DNA from: Prochlorococcus marinus str. MIT 9215
GTDB taxonomy: Bacteria > Cyanobacteriota > Cyanobacteriia > PCC-6307 > Cyanobiaceae
NCBI RefSeq assembly: GCF_000018065.1
Contig: NC_009840.1
Location: 1,116,001-1,180,000, forward strand
Length of the DNA: 64,000 nt
Direction: 5' to 3'
Of the stretch, positions 44,035 through 53,647 are shown piece after piece; position 1 is the first letter of the stretch, and the number at the start of each line of letters is the position of its first letter. The notes below the pieces were generated by a model, which searched no databases, had not been told where the DNA came from, and saw only the letters and a list, made by a program, of their open reading frames with translations. The position numbers were made by a program, and so were the translations under genes.

Positions 44035-45400
44035 TAATTTATTAAGAGCTCCAAACCAAAGTATTGAGGAAACTGGTTATGCCTGGTATGTAGGTAATGC
44101 TAGATTAATCAATCTATCTGGACGTTTATTAGGAGCTCACATTGCTCACTCTGGACTAATAGTCTTTTGGGCGGGAGCAATGATGCTCTTTGAGGTTAAT
44201 CATTTTACTTTTGATAAGCCAATGTGGGAGCAAGGTTTAATCTGTATGCCACACGTCGCAATGTTTGGTTATGGAATAGGCCCTGGTGGTGAAGTTACTG
44301 ATATCATGCCTTTCTTCCAGGCAGGTGTGGTTCACTTGATAGCTTCTGCTGTTCTTGGTTTTGGTGGTATTTACCATTCATTAGCAGGTCCAGAAAAACT
44401 TGAAGAAGATTTTCCATTTTTTTCCACCGATTGGAGAGATAAAAATCAAATGACAAATATCCTTGGATACCATTTGATTGTTTTAGGTGTAGGTGCGTTA
44501 GCATGGTCAGTCAACTGGTGTTTTATTGGCGGTGCATATGACACATGGGCACCTGGTGGTGGTGAAGTCAGACTTGTTAACCCAACTCTAGATCCAAGAG
44601 TTATTCTCGGTTATCTATTTAGATCTCCATGGGGAGGAGCTGGTTCAATAATCGGTGTTAACTCCATTGAAGATATTGTTGGTGGACATGTTTATGTGGG
44701 TGTTACTGCAATTATTGGAGGAATATTCCATATCTTTACCAAACCTTTTGGATGGGCAAGAAGAGCATTTATCTGGAATGGTGAAGGACTATTAAGTTAC
44801 GCTCTTGGTGGAATTTGTGTTGCAAGTTTTATCGCTTCAACATTCATCTGGTTTAACAACACTGCTTACCCTTCAGAGTTTTACGGTCCAACAAATGCTG
44901 AAGCTTCACAGGCTCAAAGCTTTACTTTCCTAGTGAGAGACCAAAGAATTGGAGCTAATGTTGGTTCAACAATGGGACCAACAGGTCTAGGTAAGTATCT
45001 CATGAGATCTCCTACTGGTGAAATTATATTTGGTGGTGAAACTATGAGATTTTGGGATTTCAGAGGTCCATGGTTAGAGCCTTTAAGAGGACCTAACGGA
45101 TTGAGCCTTGAGAAAATCCAAAATGATATTCAGCCTTGGCAGGTAAGAAGAGCAGCTGAATACATGACTCATGCTCCTAACGCTTCTATCAACTCTGTTG
45201 GTGGAATTATTACAGAACCTAATGCTGTTAATTTCGTTAACCTAAGACAATGGTTAGCTGCAGCTCAATTCTTCCTAGGATGGTTTACATTCATCGGTCA
45301 CCTTTGGCATGCTGGACGTGCTAGAGCAGCCGCTGCTGGTTTCGAAAAAGGAATCGACAGAAAGAGTGAACCAGCTCTAGAAATGCCTGATTTAGATTAA
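44018..45400 (+). CDS. psbC: Photosystem II CP43 antenna protein
   Basis: 460 residues from a GTG start ([20 protein letters not shown]). CP43 is the six-helix inner antenna that binds chlorophyll a and, through its large lumenal loop ([20 protein letters not shown]), contributes Glu and Arg near the manganese cluster. It overlaps psbD by 17 bases, as is usual in cyanobacteria. A strong terminator follows the stop. Confidence 0.99.
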   Translation: METPFNNLLRAPNQSIEETGYAWYVGNARLINLSGRLLGAHIAHSGLIVFWAGAMMLFEVNHFTFDKPMWEQGLICMPHVAMFGYGIGPGGEVTDIMPFFQAGVVHLIASAVLGFGGIYHSLAGPEKLEEDFPFFSTDWRDKNQMTNILGYHLIVLGVGALAWSVNWCFIGGAYDTWAPGGGEVRLVNPTLDPRVILGYLFRSPWGGAGSIIGVNSIEDIVGGHVYVGVTAIIGGIFHIFTKPFGWARRAFIWNGEGLLSYALGGICVASFIASTFIWFNNTAYPSEFYGPTNAEASQAQSFTFLVRDQRIGANVGSTMGPTGLGKYLMRSPTGEIIFGGETMRFWDFRGPWLEPLRGPNGLSLEKIQNDIQPWQVRRAAEYMTHAPNASINSVGGIITEPNAVNFVNLRQWLAAAQFFLGWFTFIGHLWHAGRARAAAAGFEKGIDRKSEPALEMPDLD

Positions 45401-45415
45401 TTTCTAATTCATCTC

Positions 45416-45447
45416 AAAAAACCCTATCTTTTGATAGGGTTTTTTTT
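45416..45447 (+). terminator. Terminator of psbD-psbC
   Basis: ACCCTATC/GATAGGGT stem, flanked by A- and T-runs, with loop TTTT. The A-run before the stem lets it also serve the convergent maf gene. Confidence 0.9.
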
Positions 45448-45455
45448 GGTCAATT

Positions 45456-46070
45456 TTAAGATCTATATAAATTTTCTCTGAGCCATGGCAAACTTAAACC
45501 CATTACATTACTGAAACAACCCTCTATTTTTTCTATATATTTACCGCCTATACCCTCCAAGGCAAATCCTCCAGCACAATATAACGGTTCATTTGTATCT
45601 ACATAACTCTTGATTTCCCAATCTTCCAACTTAGAAAAATAAACTCTTGAACTTACTGTTTTTTTTATTATTTCAGTGATTTTAAAAATTTTGGAAGTTG
45701 AATCAAAATGTCCAATTATTAAAGTATGACCAGTATGTAAAAATCCAAATTCTCCAGACATTTTTTTCCATCTAATAAATGCCTCCTCTTTATTAGATGG
45801 TTTTCCATAAGCTTCTCCTTTAAATTCAAAAATTGAATCGCACCCAAGTATTTCCAAAGGACCGTAATTAAATTCTTCGGGCAATGATATGTTTTGAATA
45901 TTTTCAGATAAACTATTGGCCTTTTGGAAAGATAATTCCAAAGCTAAATTAAATATATTCTTTTCTTGAATAGTAGTTTCATCAAAGTTACTTGATATTT
46001 GGATAAATTCGATTTGACAATTTTCTAGTAATTTCTTTCTAGATTGAGAAGCAGAGGCTAGAATTAACAC
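45456..46070 (-). CDS. maf: Maf-type nucleotide pyrophosphatase
   Basis: A 204-residue Maf/YhdE-family protein that hydrolyses non-canonical or modified NTPs. The family signature is at the N-terminus ([14 protein letters not shown]), with [20 protein letters not shown] and [10 protein letters not shown] further on. It is convergent with psbC and divergent from cobQ. Confidence 0.93.
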   Translation of the reverse strand: MLILASASQSRKKLLENCQIEFIQISSNFDETTIQEKNIFNLALELSFQKANSLSENIQNISLPEEFNYGPLEILGCDSIFEFKGEAYGKPSNKEEAFIRWKKMSGEFGFLHTGHTLIIGHFDSTSKIFKITEIIKKTVSSRVYFSKLEDWEIKSYVDTNEPLYCAGGFALEGIGGKYIEKIEGCFSNVMGLSLPWLRENLYRS

Positions 46071-46136
46071 AAAATTTTTACCAAATTATAATTCAATTTA
46101 ATAATTAATAAATTTATAAATTAATATAAATTACTA

Positions 46137-47666
46137 ATGGATTTAGAAGCAAAATTACATGAAATAAGGAAACCCATAATGGTTCTGGGCACTTCCAGTG
46201 GAGCAGGAAAATCGTTAACGGTTACTGCTATTTGCAGGATTCTTAAAAATTTAGGAGAAGAACCAATACCTTTTAAAGGACAAAATATGAGTAACAACGC
46301 TTGGATTGATTGGGAAGGTGGAGAGATGGCATATTCACAAGCACTTCAAGCTTTTGCTTGTGGTATTAATCCCTCTGCAGAGATGAATCCCATTTTATTA
46401 AAACCACAAGGAAACTCAACAAGCGAGGTTATTCACCTTGGTAAAAGCATAGGGACCACAACCGCACAAAATTACTATAAGGATTGGTTTATCCCTGGCT
46501 GGGAAGTAATTAAAAAAAGTTTAAAGTCTATTTACGAACTTAATCCTAATTGCCGTCTAATTATCGAAGGGGCTGGTAGTCCGGTAGAAATGAATTTGAT
46601 TCATAGAGATCTGACTAATTTAAGAGTTGCTAAGTATTTAAATGCAAACTGCCTTTTGGTTACTGATATTGAAAGGGGAGGCGTATTTGCACAAATAATT
46701 GGTACTCTTGAATTAATGAAGCCTGAAGAAAGGAAGCTTATTAAGGGAATTATTATAAATAGATTCAGAGGAGACCTTTCATTATTTGAAGATGGGAAAA
46801 AATGGATAGAGAATAAGACTCAAATCCCTGTTATTGGAATTATTCCATGGTTAAATGATTCATTCCCTCCAGAAGATTCTTTAGATTTAATAGAAAAAAA
46901 ATCACTTTCTAAAAATCATGAAATCAAAGTTGGAATTATAAAATTACCATCTATTAGTAACTTCTCGGATTTTGATCCGCTAGAGAATGAAGAAACAATA
47001 TTAATTGAATGGATTAGAAAATCAAAAAACCTAAGTACGTATGACTTTATTATTCTGCCGGGCAGTAAACAAACGATTAAAGATCAAAAATTTCTTGAAA
47101 ACTCTGGCTTATCTCAGGATATAAGGGACTATTCAAATAACGAAGGAAATATTATTGGAATATGTGGAGGTTTACAAATGTTAGGGACTACACTTGAAGA
47201 TCCTTATTTTAAAGAGGGTGCCAAAAATTATTCTGAACAAAAAATTAATGGTATTGGATTACTACCATTAAAAACGACTTTCTTTAAAAAAAAATTAACA
47301 CGTCAAATCAACACTAAATCTATATGGCCATGCCAATCACAAATTAATGGATTTGAAATTCATAATGGTCAAACTATATTAGATGACAGCCAAAGTTCTT
47401 TAAAGATTAATCCTATTTTTGAAGATTTAGATCTCGGTTGGTTCAAAGAAAATAATAAAGGGGGAACTATTGCAGGAACATACATTCATGGGATCTTTGA
47501 AAATGACAGCTGGAGAGAGCAATATATTAATTTGATAAGGAAGAGTAAAAATCTACCAATATTAAATAAGAAATCAATATCTTATAAAAAGAAGAGAGAA
47601 TCCATTATTGATAATCTTGCGAATGAATTCCACAAACATTTAAATCTCACATCATTTTTAAGTTGA
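46137..47666 (+). CDS. cobQ: Cobyric acid synthase
   Basis: A 509-residue enzyme that amidates four carboxylates of adenosylcobyrinate a,c-diamide using glutamine. The N-terminal dethiobiotin-synthetase-like ATPase has the P-loop LGTSSGAGKSLTV. The C-terminal class I-like glutaminase has GICGGLQMLG with the catalytic Cys, and a late His in GTYIHGIFEN. It belongs to B12 (pseudocobalamin) synthesis. The ferredoxin gene overlaps its stop. Confidence 0.97.
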   Translation: MDLEAKLHEIRKPIMVLGTSSGAGKSLTVTAICRILKNLGEEPIPFKGQNMSNNAWIDWEGGEMAYSQALQAFACGINPSAEMNPILLKPQGNSTSEVIHLGKSIGTTTAQNYYKDWFIPGWEVIKKSLKSIYELNPNCRLIIEGAGSPVEMNLIHRDLTNLRVAKYLNANCLLVTDIERGGVFAQIIGTLELMKPEERKLIKGIIINRFRGDLSLFEDGKKWIENKTQIPVIGIIPWLNDSFPPEDSLDLIEKKSLSKNHEIKVGIIKLPSISNFSDFDPLENEETILIEWIRKSKNLSTYDFIILPGSKQTIKDQKFLENSGLSQDIRDYSNNEGNIIGICGGLQMLGTTLEDPYFKEGAKNYSEQKINGIGLLPLKTTFFKKKLTRQINTKSIWPCQSQINGFEIHNGQTILDDSQSSLKINPIFEDLDLGWFKENNKGGTIAGTYIHGIFENDSWREQYINLIRKSKNLPILNKKSISYKKKRESIIDNLANEFHKHLNLTSFLS

Positions 47667-47914
47667 AAGAAACAAATATAAAAGTAATATGGCCAAATAA
47701 TAAAGAAACATTTGTTTCAAAGGGTGATGACTGGTTTTCTTCTGCTGAAAAAGCAGGTTTAGAAATACCTACTGGCTGTCTTACAGGAAGTTGCGGAGCT
47801 TGCGAAATAGATGTAAATGGCGAAACAGTAAGGGCTTGTATCAGTGAAATTAAAAACAATCAAGAATGTCCATTAAGGGTTTCATTAACTACAGACCCCT
47901 TTTGGGAAAACTAA
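47663..47914 (+). CDS. [2Fe-2S] plant-type ferredoxin-like protein
   Basis: An 83-residue ferredoxin. Four Cys ligands are visible: C39, C44, C47 (GCLTGSCGAC) and C59 (VRACI). The last Cys is much closer than in photosynthetic ferredoxins, and the protein is shorter, as in the domains of ferredoxin-like reductases. The start is TTG at 47663, overlapping the cobQ stop as TTGA. An electron-transfer role tied to cobalamin synthesis is suggested only by position. Confidence 0.85.
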   Translation: MKETNIKVIWPNNKETFVSKGDDWFSSAEKAGLEIPTGCLTGSCGACEIDVNGETVRACISEIKNNQECPLRVSLTTDPFWEN

Positions 47915-47927
47915 ATTTTCTGTTTTT

Positions 47928-49754
47928 TTATAGTAAAAAATTCAATTTGATTCCCAACCTATAATCTTTATCCTTAAGAAATTGCCCAATGTCTTGTACT
48001 CCAACAGCATTAGAATAATATAAATCTAATGACTTTTCGGGAGTGAAAGAATATCTCAATGCAAGAGTAGAATTCATATCCGAATCATTTTTAAATGAAG
48101 TATTTATTTCTGGAATAAGCATTAAATTATCAAATAAATTTATATAACTTGAGAAGCCTATCCCTCCGAAACTTTCAACCCCACTAAAGAAGTATTTTGG
48201 ACTAACATTAAGGGTTAACCAGTTGTTGACTCTAAAAGTATTAATAAATTCTGAGAATAAATAACCTTGATTAGTATCATTATTTCTTCCGACTGATGAT
48301 CTTAGTGAAACCCAATAAAGATCATTTTTTTGTGGACTAAATATTAATAATTTTCCTCCTAACCTGAAATTAAGATTACTATCATCTAAGTAAGTTGAAT
48401 ATAAATTTGAATTTTTATTCCCGCTTATGTTTACTTCATTAAAACTTCCAATATTTATAAGCTCTAATTTGAATATATTTGATAAAGAGTAACCATAAGA
48501 ACTAAACAAATTCCCCTTGCTATCATAGTTAAACTTAATTTGTGAAGTTCCAAATCTTGGTATTAAGGCATTATTTACAGTAATCCCACCATTGCTAATC
48601 AATTTATCTCTTTCATTTAGAGGATTAAGATATGTATCCTCTCCGTGAGGTTTATAACTTATATTGGCAGAATAGAGTGGTTTATTGTCTGATGGGATAG
48701 TTAGCAAACCAGTCGAGGGGGAAGCTCCAAATGAATTTGTTATTTTCCCTTCAATCCCAATCTTAGAATTAACATCCCATCCCAAACCAATACTATAAAT
48801 AGGCTTTCTGGAGTAATTTAAATCCTTGTCAAAATAATTATTACCTGGGCCTAAAGGAGATGTATATGAGGCAAGAAAATTAAAATCTTTAGCTATATCT
48901 AATACAATGCCACTTCCAATATAGAAATTATTACCATATGCATTTTTACCAATTCCTTTTGAACCTAATTTCTCAGGCAAGAATATAACTCCAGGAACAA
49001 TTAAAGCAGTAAAGTTATCATTTAATTTTTTTGATATAGGTAAAGATAAAGATCCAATCAAATTATCAAATCTATCTCTACTTTCTAAACTATCTTTCTG
49101 ATTATAAATACTTTTAGAATCCTTAGACCCACTAGCGTGCCTCCAATACTCAAGGGTAGGTACTATTGATATTACAAAGCTATTTTCATTATTATTTAAT
49201 ATTTTTTTCTTAAATGAAAAAGCGTAATTTTGCCAATGGTAATCTACTTTTTGACCATTGATTTTATTGTATAACTTATCATCAGCCTCAGAAAAATTAA
49301 TTGTAATTAAAGAAGAATCTGAAATCCCATAGTCAAAAATAAATGAGGGTATTTGTTGCCCAGTCCCGCCAGAAGCTCCTCCTTCAAAAGATGATTTCCA
49401 CCTAACTGAGGTTTGAAAATTACCTTTTTCTAGAAAATTATTGAGAGGTAAATAAGGTTCAATTTCAGTAATTGAGGATCCTAAATTTTTTAAGGATTCA
49501 GAAATTCTCTCTTCTTTTGATGAGTTAGTTCTGTTTGTTATTGAACCTTGTTGCTGTTTTTCATTTCCAAAATAAAATTCATCATTTTTGTAGGATTTCC
49601 AAATAATCTTTTTCAATGATTTAGATTTATTTTCCTCTACCTTTTCCCACTTAACTGAATTTGATCCATACAAATCTTCTTTTACTTTTTCTGCAAAGAC
49701 TCCAAGAAAATTTAAGAGTTGACTAATTAAAAAAATATAAAAAATCAACCGCAT
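47928..49754 (-). CDS. Outer-membrane beta-barrel-like protein
   Basis: A 608-residue secreted protein. The N-terminus MRLIFYIFLISQLLNFLGVF is a signal peptide. After a charged segment (about 25-90), the rest shows alternating strands with aromatic girdles (YSIGLGWDVNSKIGIEGKIT, NNWLTLNVSPKYFFSGVESF) and ends DYRLGIKLNFLL, typical of a barrel closing strand. It lacks the repeats of porins such as the one at 56037. Likely a picocyanobacterial outer-membrane protein; substrate unknown. Confidence 0.7.
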   Translation of the reverse strand: MRLIFYIFLISQLLNFLGVFAEKVKEDLYGSNSVKWEKVEENKSKSLKKIIWKSYKNDEFYFGNEKQQQGSITNRTNSSKEERISESLKNLGSSITEIEPYLPLNNFLEKGNFQTSVRWKSSFEGGASGGTGQQIPSFIFDYGISDSSLITINFSEADDKLYNKINGQKVDYHWQNYAFSFKKKILNNNENSFVISIVPTLEYWRHASGSKDSKSIYNQKDSLESRDRFDNLIGSLSLPISKKLNDNFTALIVPGVIFLPEKLGSKGIGKNAYGNNFYIGSGIVLDIAKDFNFLASYTSPLGPGNNYFDKDLNYSRKPIYSIGLGWDVNSKIGIEGKITNSFGASPSTGLLTIPSDNKPLYSANISYKPHGEDTYLNPLNERDKLISNGGITVNNALIPRFGTSQIKFNYDSKGNLFSSYGYSLSNIFKLELINIGSFNEVNISGNKNSNLYSTYLDDSNLNFRLGGKLLIFSPQKNDLYWVSLRSSVGRNNDTNQGYLFSEFINTFRVNNWLTLNVSPKYFFSGVESFGGIGFSSYINLFDNLMLIPEINTSFKNDSDMNSTLALRYSFTPEKSLDLYYSNAVGVQDIGQFLKDKDYRLGIKLNFLL

Positions 49755-49987
49755 ATTAATATTTCTTATATTTGAAATTCTTTCAATAATACTCTATAAA
49801 AACTTTAAAAATCAATTTAAAAATTTTTCAAGCATATAATTTTCAGGTTAACAAACCAATTTTTGATATAGATTTTGTATTTTAGAGAATTACTCATATT
49901 ACTCAGCACTATTCAAACTCCATATTTTTCGTATTTGTAGGAATTTGGAAAGATTTGAGAGAATCAATAAAGGAGTGCCTGCCATTA

Positions 49988-50014
49988 AAAAAACCCCTAT
50001 TTCTAGGGGTCTTT
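49988..50014 (-). terminator. Terminator of the Yfr2-like RNA
   Basis: A 7-bp ACCCCTA/TAGGGGT stem with loop GAAA, followed on the minus strand by seven T. It forms the 3' end of the ncRNA. Confidence 0.75.
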
Positions 50015-50085
50015 CTATGTTTTACTAAATCAAGTGTTTCCTTGTTTCCACTTTTTCCAGTAAAACATCTCCTTCACACATCAAT
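49988..50085 (-). ncRNA. yfr2: Yfr2/Cyano-1-like small RNA
   Basis: On the minus strand a perfect 10-bp stem (ATGTTTTACT, 50059-50068, with AGTAAAACAT, 50017-50026) encloses an inner AAGTG/CACTT stem whose loop is GAAACAAGGAAA. A terminator hairpin follows after a few bases. A hairpin with a GGAAAC-rich loop plus a terminator, near 90-100 bases in total, is the architecture of the abundant Yfr2-5 (Cyano-1) family of picocyanobacteria, as I recall it. The 5' end is estimated. Confidence 0.7.
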
Positions 50086-50138
50086 AACAATATCTCATAT
50101 TTTTTTATTTCGTGGAAGAGGCGAATGGAATGTTACTT

Positions 50139-50158
50139 AACTGTCACATGTGCCAGTT
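50139..50158. promoter_or_regulatory. 20-bp near-perfect palindrome upstream of the Yfr2-like RNA
   Basis: AACTG-T-CACATGTG-C-CAGTT has 18 of 20 bases in symmetry. It lies about 50-75 bases upstream of the ncRNA's likely 5' end and beyond the rhomboid gene's stop, so it may be an operator. Confidence 0.45.
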
Positions 50159-50205
50159 GTCTTTTACATTAAATTCGTCCTTAAAAATGCCATAATTAAC
50201 CTTAA

Positions 50206-50808
50206 TTATATTAAGAATAAAAAACATCCTGAAATAAATCCACTTAAATGACCTAACAAACTCACCCTTGGCAAAAAAGAGAAAATCAAACCTATAAGGC
50301 ATATTGTCTTTAACATTTTATGCACTTCATAATTGGACTTAAAACAAATTTCTTTACCTAAAAAATATTTCTTTCCATAAAAAGAAGTTAATAGTAAAAA
50401 TCCAAATAAAGCATAAATTATTCCACTAAATCCTAACGCGGCATAATTCGGATAGATAATAAAAAACGATAAAAATTTTTCATAAATCCAAATAATAAAA
50501 AAATTTAAAAAAGAACAAATTAAAATAAATTTCAAATAAAAAAATCTGCTTTTAATTCCGAGTCTCATCAAAAAATATCTACTGATAATTATTCCACCAA
50601 GATTACTTAGTAAATGATTTAAGTCTCCATGAGTTAGTATTGATGTGAAAATCCTATAGGGTTGATCACTAATTAATCTTGGTACAAAGTAAAGATGTTC
50701 TTTATCAATAACTCCAATTAAATCTGTAAAAATAAAAACTGAGATTAAAAAAAATCCAGTTACCATATATTGCCAATCATATTTTGATATTGAATATTTA
50801 AAAAGCAC
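50206..50808 (-). CDS. Rhomboid-family intramembrane serine protease
   Basis: A 200-residue protein with about six helices. The catalytic dyad is visible: Ser128 in ALGFSGIIYAL and His187 in LLGHLSGFISG. The helix-2 motif ILTHGDLNHLLSNLGG matches the conserved H-x-x-x-H-x-x-x-N of rhomboids. It cleaves membrane proteins within the bilayer; its substrate here is unknown. Confidence 0.9.
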   Translation of the reverse strand: MLFKYSISKYDWQYMVTGFFLISVFIFTDLIGVIDKEHLYFVPRLISDQPYRIFTSILTHGDLNHLLSNLGGIIISRYFLMRLGIKSRFFYLKFILICSFLNFFIIWIYEKFLSFFIIYPNYAALGFSGIIYALFGFLLLTSFYGKKYFLGKEICFKSNYEVHKMLKTICLIGLIFSFLPRVSLLGHLSGFISGCFLFLI

Positions 50809-50897
50809 TTTTTTTGTTTTAAATTAAAAAAATATCTTCTTCAATATGAAGAAAAGACCCTAAAGGATCTTTATTGATATCTTAATTTATATTGCCT

Positions 50898-51056
50898 TTA
50901 ATAAACTTTGCAATGAGAACTTGTTGGGTGGTCTATGCATTCTTTTTCCCAATAATCTTGTCTATGATCTTTAGGTAGTTGATAATTAAAATCATGCATT
51001 CTCCAAATATCTAAAGTTGCATTTCTGAGGGCAGTAAATGGAGTGGTGAGTCGCAT
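50898..51056 (-). CDS. 52-residue conserved-looking small protein
   Basis: MRLTTPFTALRNATLDIWRM, then HDFNYQLPKDHRQDYWEKEC and IDHPTSSHCKVY. The C-terminal part (D-Y-W-E-K-E-C-x(8)-C) has two Cys eight residues apart and good amino-acid complexity, unlike a random frame. A 22-bp palindrome lies 52 bases upstream. Function unknown. Confidence 0.65.
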   Translation of the reverse strand: MRLTTPFTALRNATLDIWRMHDFNYQLPKDHRQDYWEKECIDHPTSSHCKVY

Positions 51057-51436
51057 AAAACCTCCTACATCTCTACTCTTTAATTATCATGTTATTTAAT
51101 TGAAATTACTAGAGTATTAATACCCTAGTATTAGTACTTTGTGGTTGTCGTGACTATCTTTTCCCATAAAGTAGGAGTAGAAATAATTCAGGCGCAAACA
51201 CTTTTCATCGACTTTGTGAACAGCTAGGTGCATAAGTTTCCAAAGAGGCAAAAAATGGCATCTTTTTTTAATTTCATTAGTGTTTTTTGTTAGAGAATTA
51301 AACTTACAAGCTAAAACATACTATTTCTTATTCAAAGGATAATGATTAAAATCTCTTTTGATGAGTTCAAAAAGTATTCAAGGAAAGTATGTGCGCTAAA
51401 TGGGATGATAAATCTTGGTAGAAAGATTTCTTAAAC
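51057..51436. other. Intergenic region with an operator-like palindrome
   Basis: No gene is seen apart from very short frames. The notable element is the palindrome at 51108-51129. The remaining sequence (51130-51436) shows nothing recognisable. Confidence 0.45.
51108..51129. promoter_or_regulatory. 22-bp near-perfect palindrome
   Basis: ACTAG-A-GTATTAATAC-C-CTAGT: 20 of 22 bases are symmetric. It is upstream of the minus-strand gene at 50898-51056 and could be a dimeric repressor or activator site. Confidence 0.45.
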
Positions 51437-51571
51437 ATGAAGTCACATTCTCCTTCAGATGCAAAACTCTTAATGGGAGGCGTAGAAGGGTTAAAAGATT
51501 CATGGCGTCTAGGTGTTCTACATGTTGAATACGAAAGATTGAAGAAAATAAAGGAGGAACAGCAACAGTAA
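51437..51571 (+). CDS. 44-residue small protein
   Basis: MKSHSPSDAKLLMGGVEGLK, then DSWRLGVLHVEYERLKKIKE and EQQQ. Composition is protein-like and helical; codons are normal. The preceding ten-codon frame ending 16 bases earlier is probably chance. No family is recognised. Confidence 0.5.
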   Translation: MKSHSPSDAKLLMGGVEGLKDSWRLGVLHVEYERLKKIKEEQQQ

Positions 51572-51871
51572 TGATAGAAAAAATGATCTGACATTACTAG
51601 AATCTACCTGACAACATGAGACACTATTTTCTAGAAGAAATTAAAAAACCGCTACAAAAACATGTCTTATCATAGATTTTGAATCTATCAAAATACTTCT
51701 GACACTGTCAGACACTCAAAATAATCCGGAGAGGGTGTAAGTCCAGTTAGCGTTGTCTGACTCTAATTGACACAAACTTGAGAGCGAAATGTGCATTTTA
51801 CCCGTATTTTTACTCGTGATTTTTTTAATTTACCTAATCATCAATTATTTTTCTTTTAATTTAAAATAAAA
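51572..51871. other. Non-coding stretch with nested inverted repeats
   Basis: It contains ATAGATT-TTG-AATCTAT (51672-51688), CTGACA-C-TGTCAG (51699-51711), and an 8-bp pairing GTCAGACA (51707-51714) with TGTCTGAC (51754-51761) enclosing a GC-richer 39-base segment. These could be parts of a structured RNA. No gene is seen. Confidence 0.4.
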
Positions 51872-52162
51872 TTATTCTTTTAGATAATCTATAGCTGTTT
51901 TTTGTTTTTTATCTTTATCTATATAACTATTAGCCCATATCAATGCTGCGACCCAGCCGATGAATGTCCATCCCAAAAATAAGTTTAAGGTTGATATTGA
52001 GCCTTGATTAGGATGCCCCCTTGATGAAGCCAGCCAAGATGGCAACATATAAATGCCAATAATAAATGTCACTGAAAATCCTGTCGCAATATCTCCAGAT
52101 AATATTGAAATTAATATCGCTATTGCTAAAAATCCTATTAAAAAATTAAGTAGAGTCTTCAA
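51872..52162 (-). CDS. Superinfection-immunity-like membrane protein
   Basis: A 96-residue protein with three helices. The core IIGIYMLPSWLASSRGHPNQ followed by LNLFLGWTFIGWVAALIWAN matches the Imm_superinfect domain (Y-x-L-P-x-x-x-A-x-x-R-x-H...LNLxLGWTxIGWxxALxWA). T4 Imm of this family blocks DNA injection by related phages; most bacterial members are uncharacterised, so a defence role is only suggestive. Confidence 0.8.
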   Translation of the reverse strand: MKTLLNFLIGFLAIAILISILSGDIATGFSVTFIIGIYMLPSWLASSRGHPNQGSISTLNLFLGWTFIGWVAALIWANSYIDKDKKQKTAIDYLKE

Positions 52163-52250
52163 GATATTAGAATCGGATGTTTAAAATAATTATTTTAATT
52201 GAGAATCTGCAAATCTCAAAGTATTATTTATAAAATCATTAATAATATAG

Positions 52251-53282
52251 ATGAAGAAAAATGCATCAAATATTTTGATTGGCTATAAAACAAGGTCTGG
52301 ACTTGTTTTTAGATTAGAAGGTAATGAAGAAATAATTGTAGATTCTTTTAATTTTCGATCTGTAAATAATAATGTCTCGTATATAGGTTTCATCTCAAAT
52401 AAACGTTTTATTTTTAAACAAACTAAGTGGGTTTCATTTTCAGGAAGTGGAAGTAGTGAAATGATTTCTTCCGAAATTAAATATATTTATTGGAAAGATA
52501 TAAAAGGTATTGTTTTTGGAAACATTTGGAATTCCAACTTAAGAATACTAGGCAAAGTTATTGATTTTTCCCCCGAAAAGAAAAAAGTTGATTGGGAAAT
52601 GGGTAAACTTTTTAGAGGTTTTGGTGGTCTGAGTTATAAAAACAAAAAAGAGTTAGAAGAAATCCTCTTACCAACATTAAGAGATCTCTGTTTAGAAAAT
52701 AAAATACCATTTGGAACAACAAAAAAATATAATAAATTTTCGACAATACCTTTTAAAGAAACAAGATCGATAATAAAAGAAATTAGAAATAAATGGCAGA
52801 AAAACACTTTAGCAATTCTTGCTGTTCTTTTTGGCATAACCGTAGCTCTATTGGGGATGGCTACAATTTGGTCTATTTTAAGCAGAAATAAAACACCAGA
52901 TAGTTATGATTATTCCACCGAAATAACTCCTAAAAAAAAGCAATTATATTCTCAACAAAATAGATATGATCTAATGTTAATTGAATTTCAAAACTCATAT
53001 TTTGATTACTGTAAAAAGACATCACTTTATTACCTATTTGGAAACTATATAAGCAATCTGAATTGGGAAGCTTATAAACAAAATAATTTTGAATTTATAA
53101 AAGTAACAGGCAATATCACTTACAATTATCAACAAACTCCTGTTGCTTTATATTTTAATATTGAAAACTATACGCCAGAAAAAAGTTTAAGATTTAATTT
53201 AGTCGATAGTTATCTGAATAATCAAAGAATGTCGTATGAATTGGAAGATGCATTACTAACTAGTATTTGCAATGAGTATTAA
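52251..53282 (+). CDS. Membrane protein with cytosolic beta-rich N-terminal domain
   Basis: A 343-residue protein. Residues 1-165 look like a small beta domain (YKTRSGLVFRLEGNEEIIVD, YIGFISNKRFIFKQTKWVSF), comparable to PH/GRAM-type folds. One helix lies at about residues 187-210 (NTLAILAVLFGITVALLGMA). The C-terminal 130 residues are polar and presumably outside. No family is recognised. It is monocistronic and divergent from the gene at 51872-52162. Confidence 0.55.
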   Translation: MKKNASNILIGYKTRSGLVFRLEGNEEIIVDSFNFRSVNNNVSYIGFISNKRFIFKQTKWVSFSGSGSSEMISSEIKYIYWKDIKGIVFGNIWNSNLRILGKVIDFSPEKKKVDWEMGKLFRGFGGLSYKNKKELEEILLPTLRDLCLENKIPFGTTKKYNKFSTIPFKETRSIIKEIRNKWQKNTLAILAVLFGITVALLGMATIWSILSRNKTPDSYDYSTEITPKKKQLYSQQNRYDLMLIEFQNSYFDYCKKTSLYYLFGNYISNLNWEAYKQNNFEFIKVTGNITYNYQQTPVALYFNIENYTPEKSLRFNLVDSYLNNQRMSYELEDALLTSICNEY

Positions 53283-53647
53283 CGATGAAATATTTATCTA
53301 AAAATTTATCTAAAAATTTCCGGAAAAAGAGTAGATCTTAAGCAATTTGAAGAGTTATCTATATCAAAAAGAAGATAATATTTATTATTTATAGTTTTAA
53401 TAAAATAGGTTTCTGATAGATATTAAGTAATGAAATATTCTTAGAAAAGGATAGTTAAGAGGTTAAATTCATGAAAAATAATATTATGTGAAAGGTAGGA
53501 AGGGTAAATCAACTCATAGTTCATAATCCAACAACACATTTAATCAATATGATTAAATTCTTTTAAAATCTTAGTAACTATAATTTATCAAAACGATTGC
53601 TAATAAATAACTTTTTCACAGCAAAAATCTTCCCCAGAAAAAATCAA
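53283..53647. other. Intergenic region, nothing recognised
   Basis: AT-rich gap before the tRNA-Ser gene. No ORF above 20 codons and no clear terminator or RNA motif is seen. Confidence 0.4.

Noticed and set aside
51721-51765. Cobalamin-riboswitch-like GGTGTAAGTCC
   Set aside because: The rest of the B12-box and the paired core are not present, and no B12 gene is downstream.
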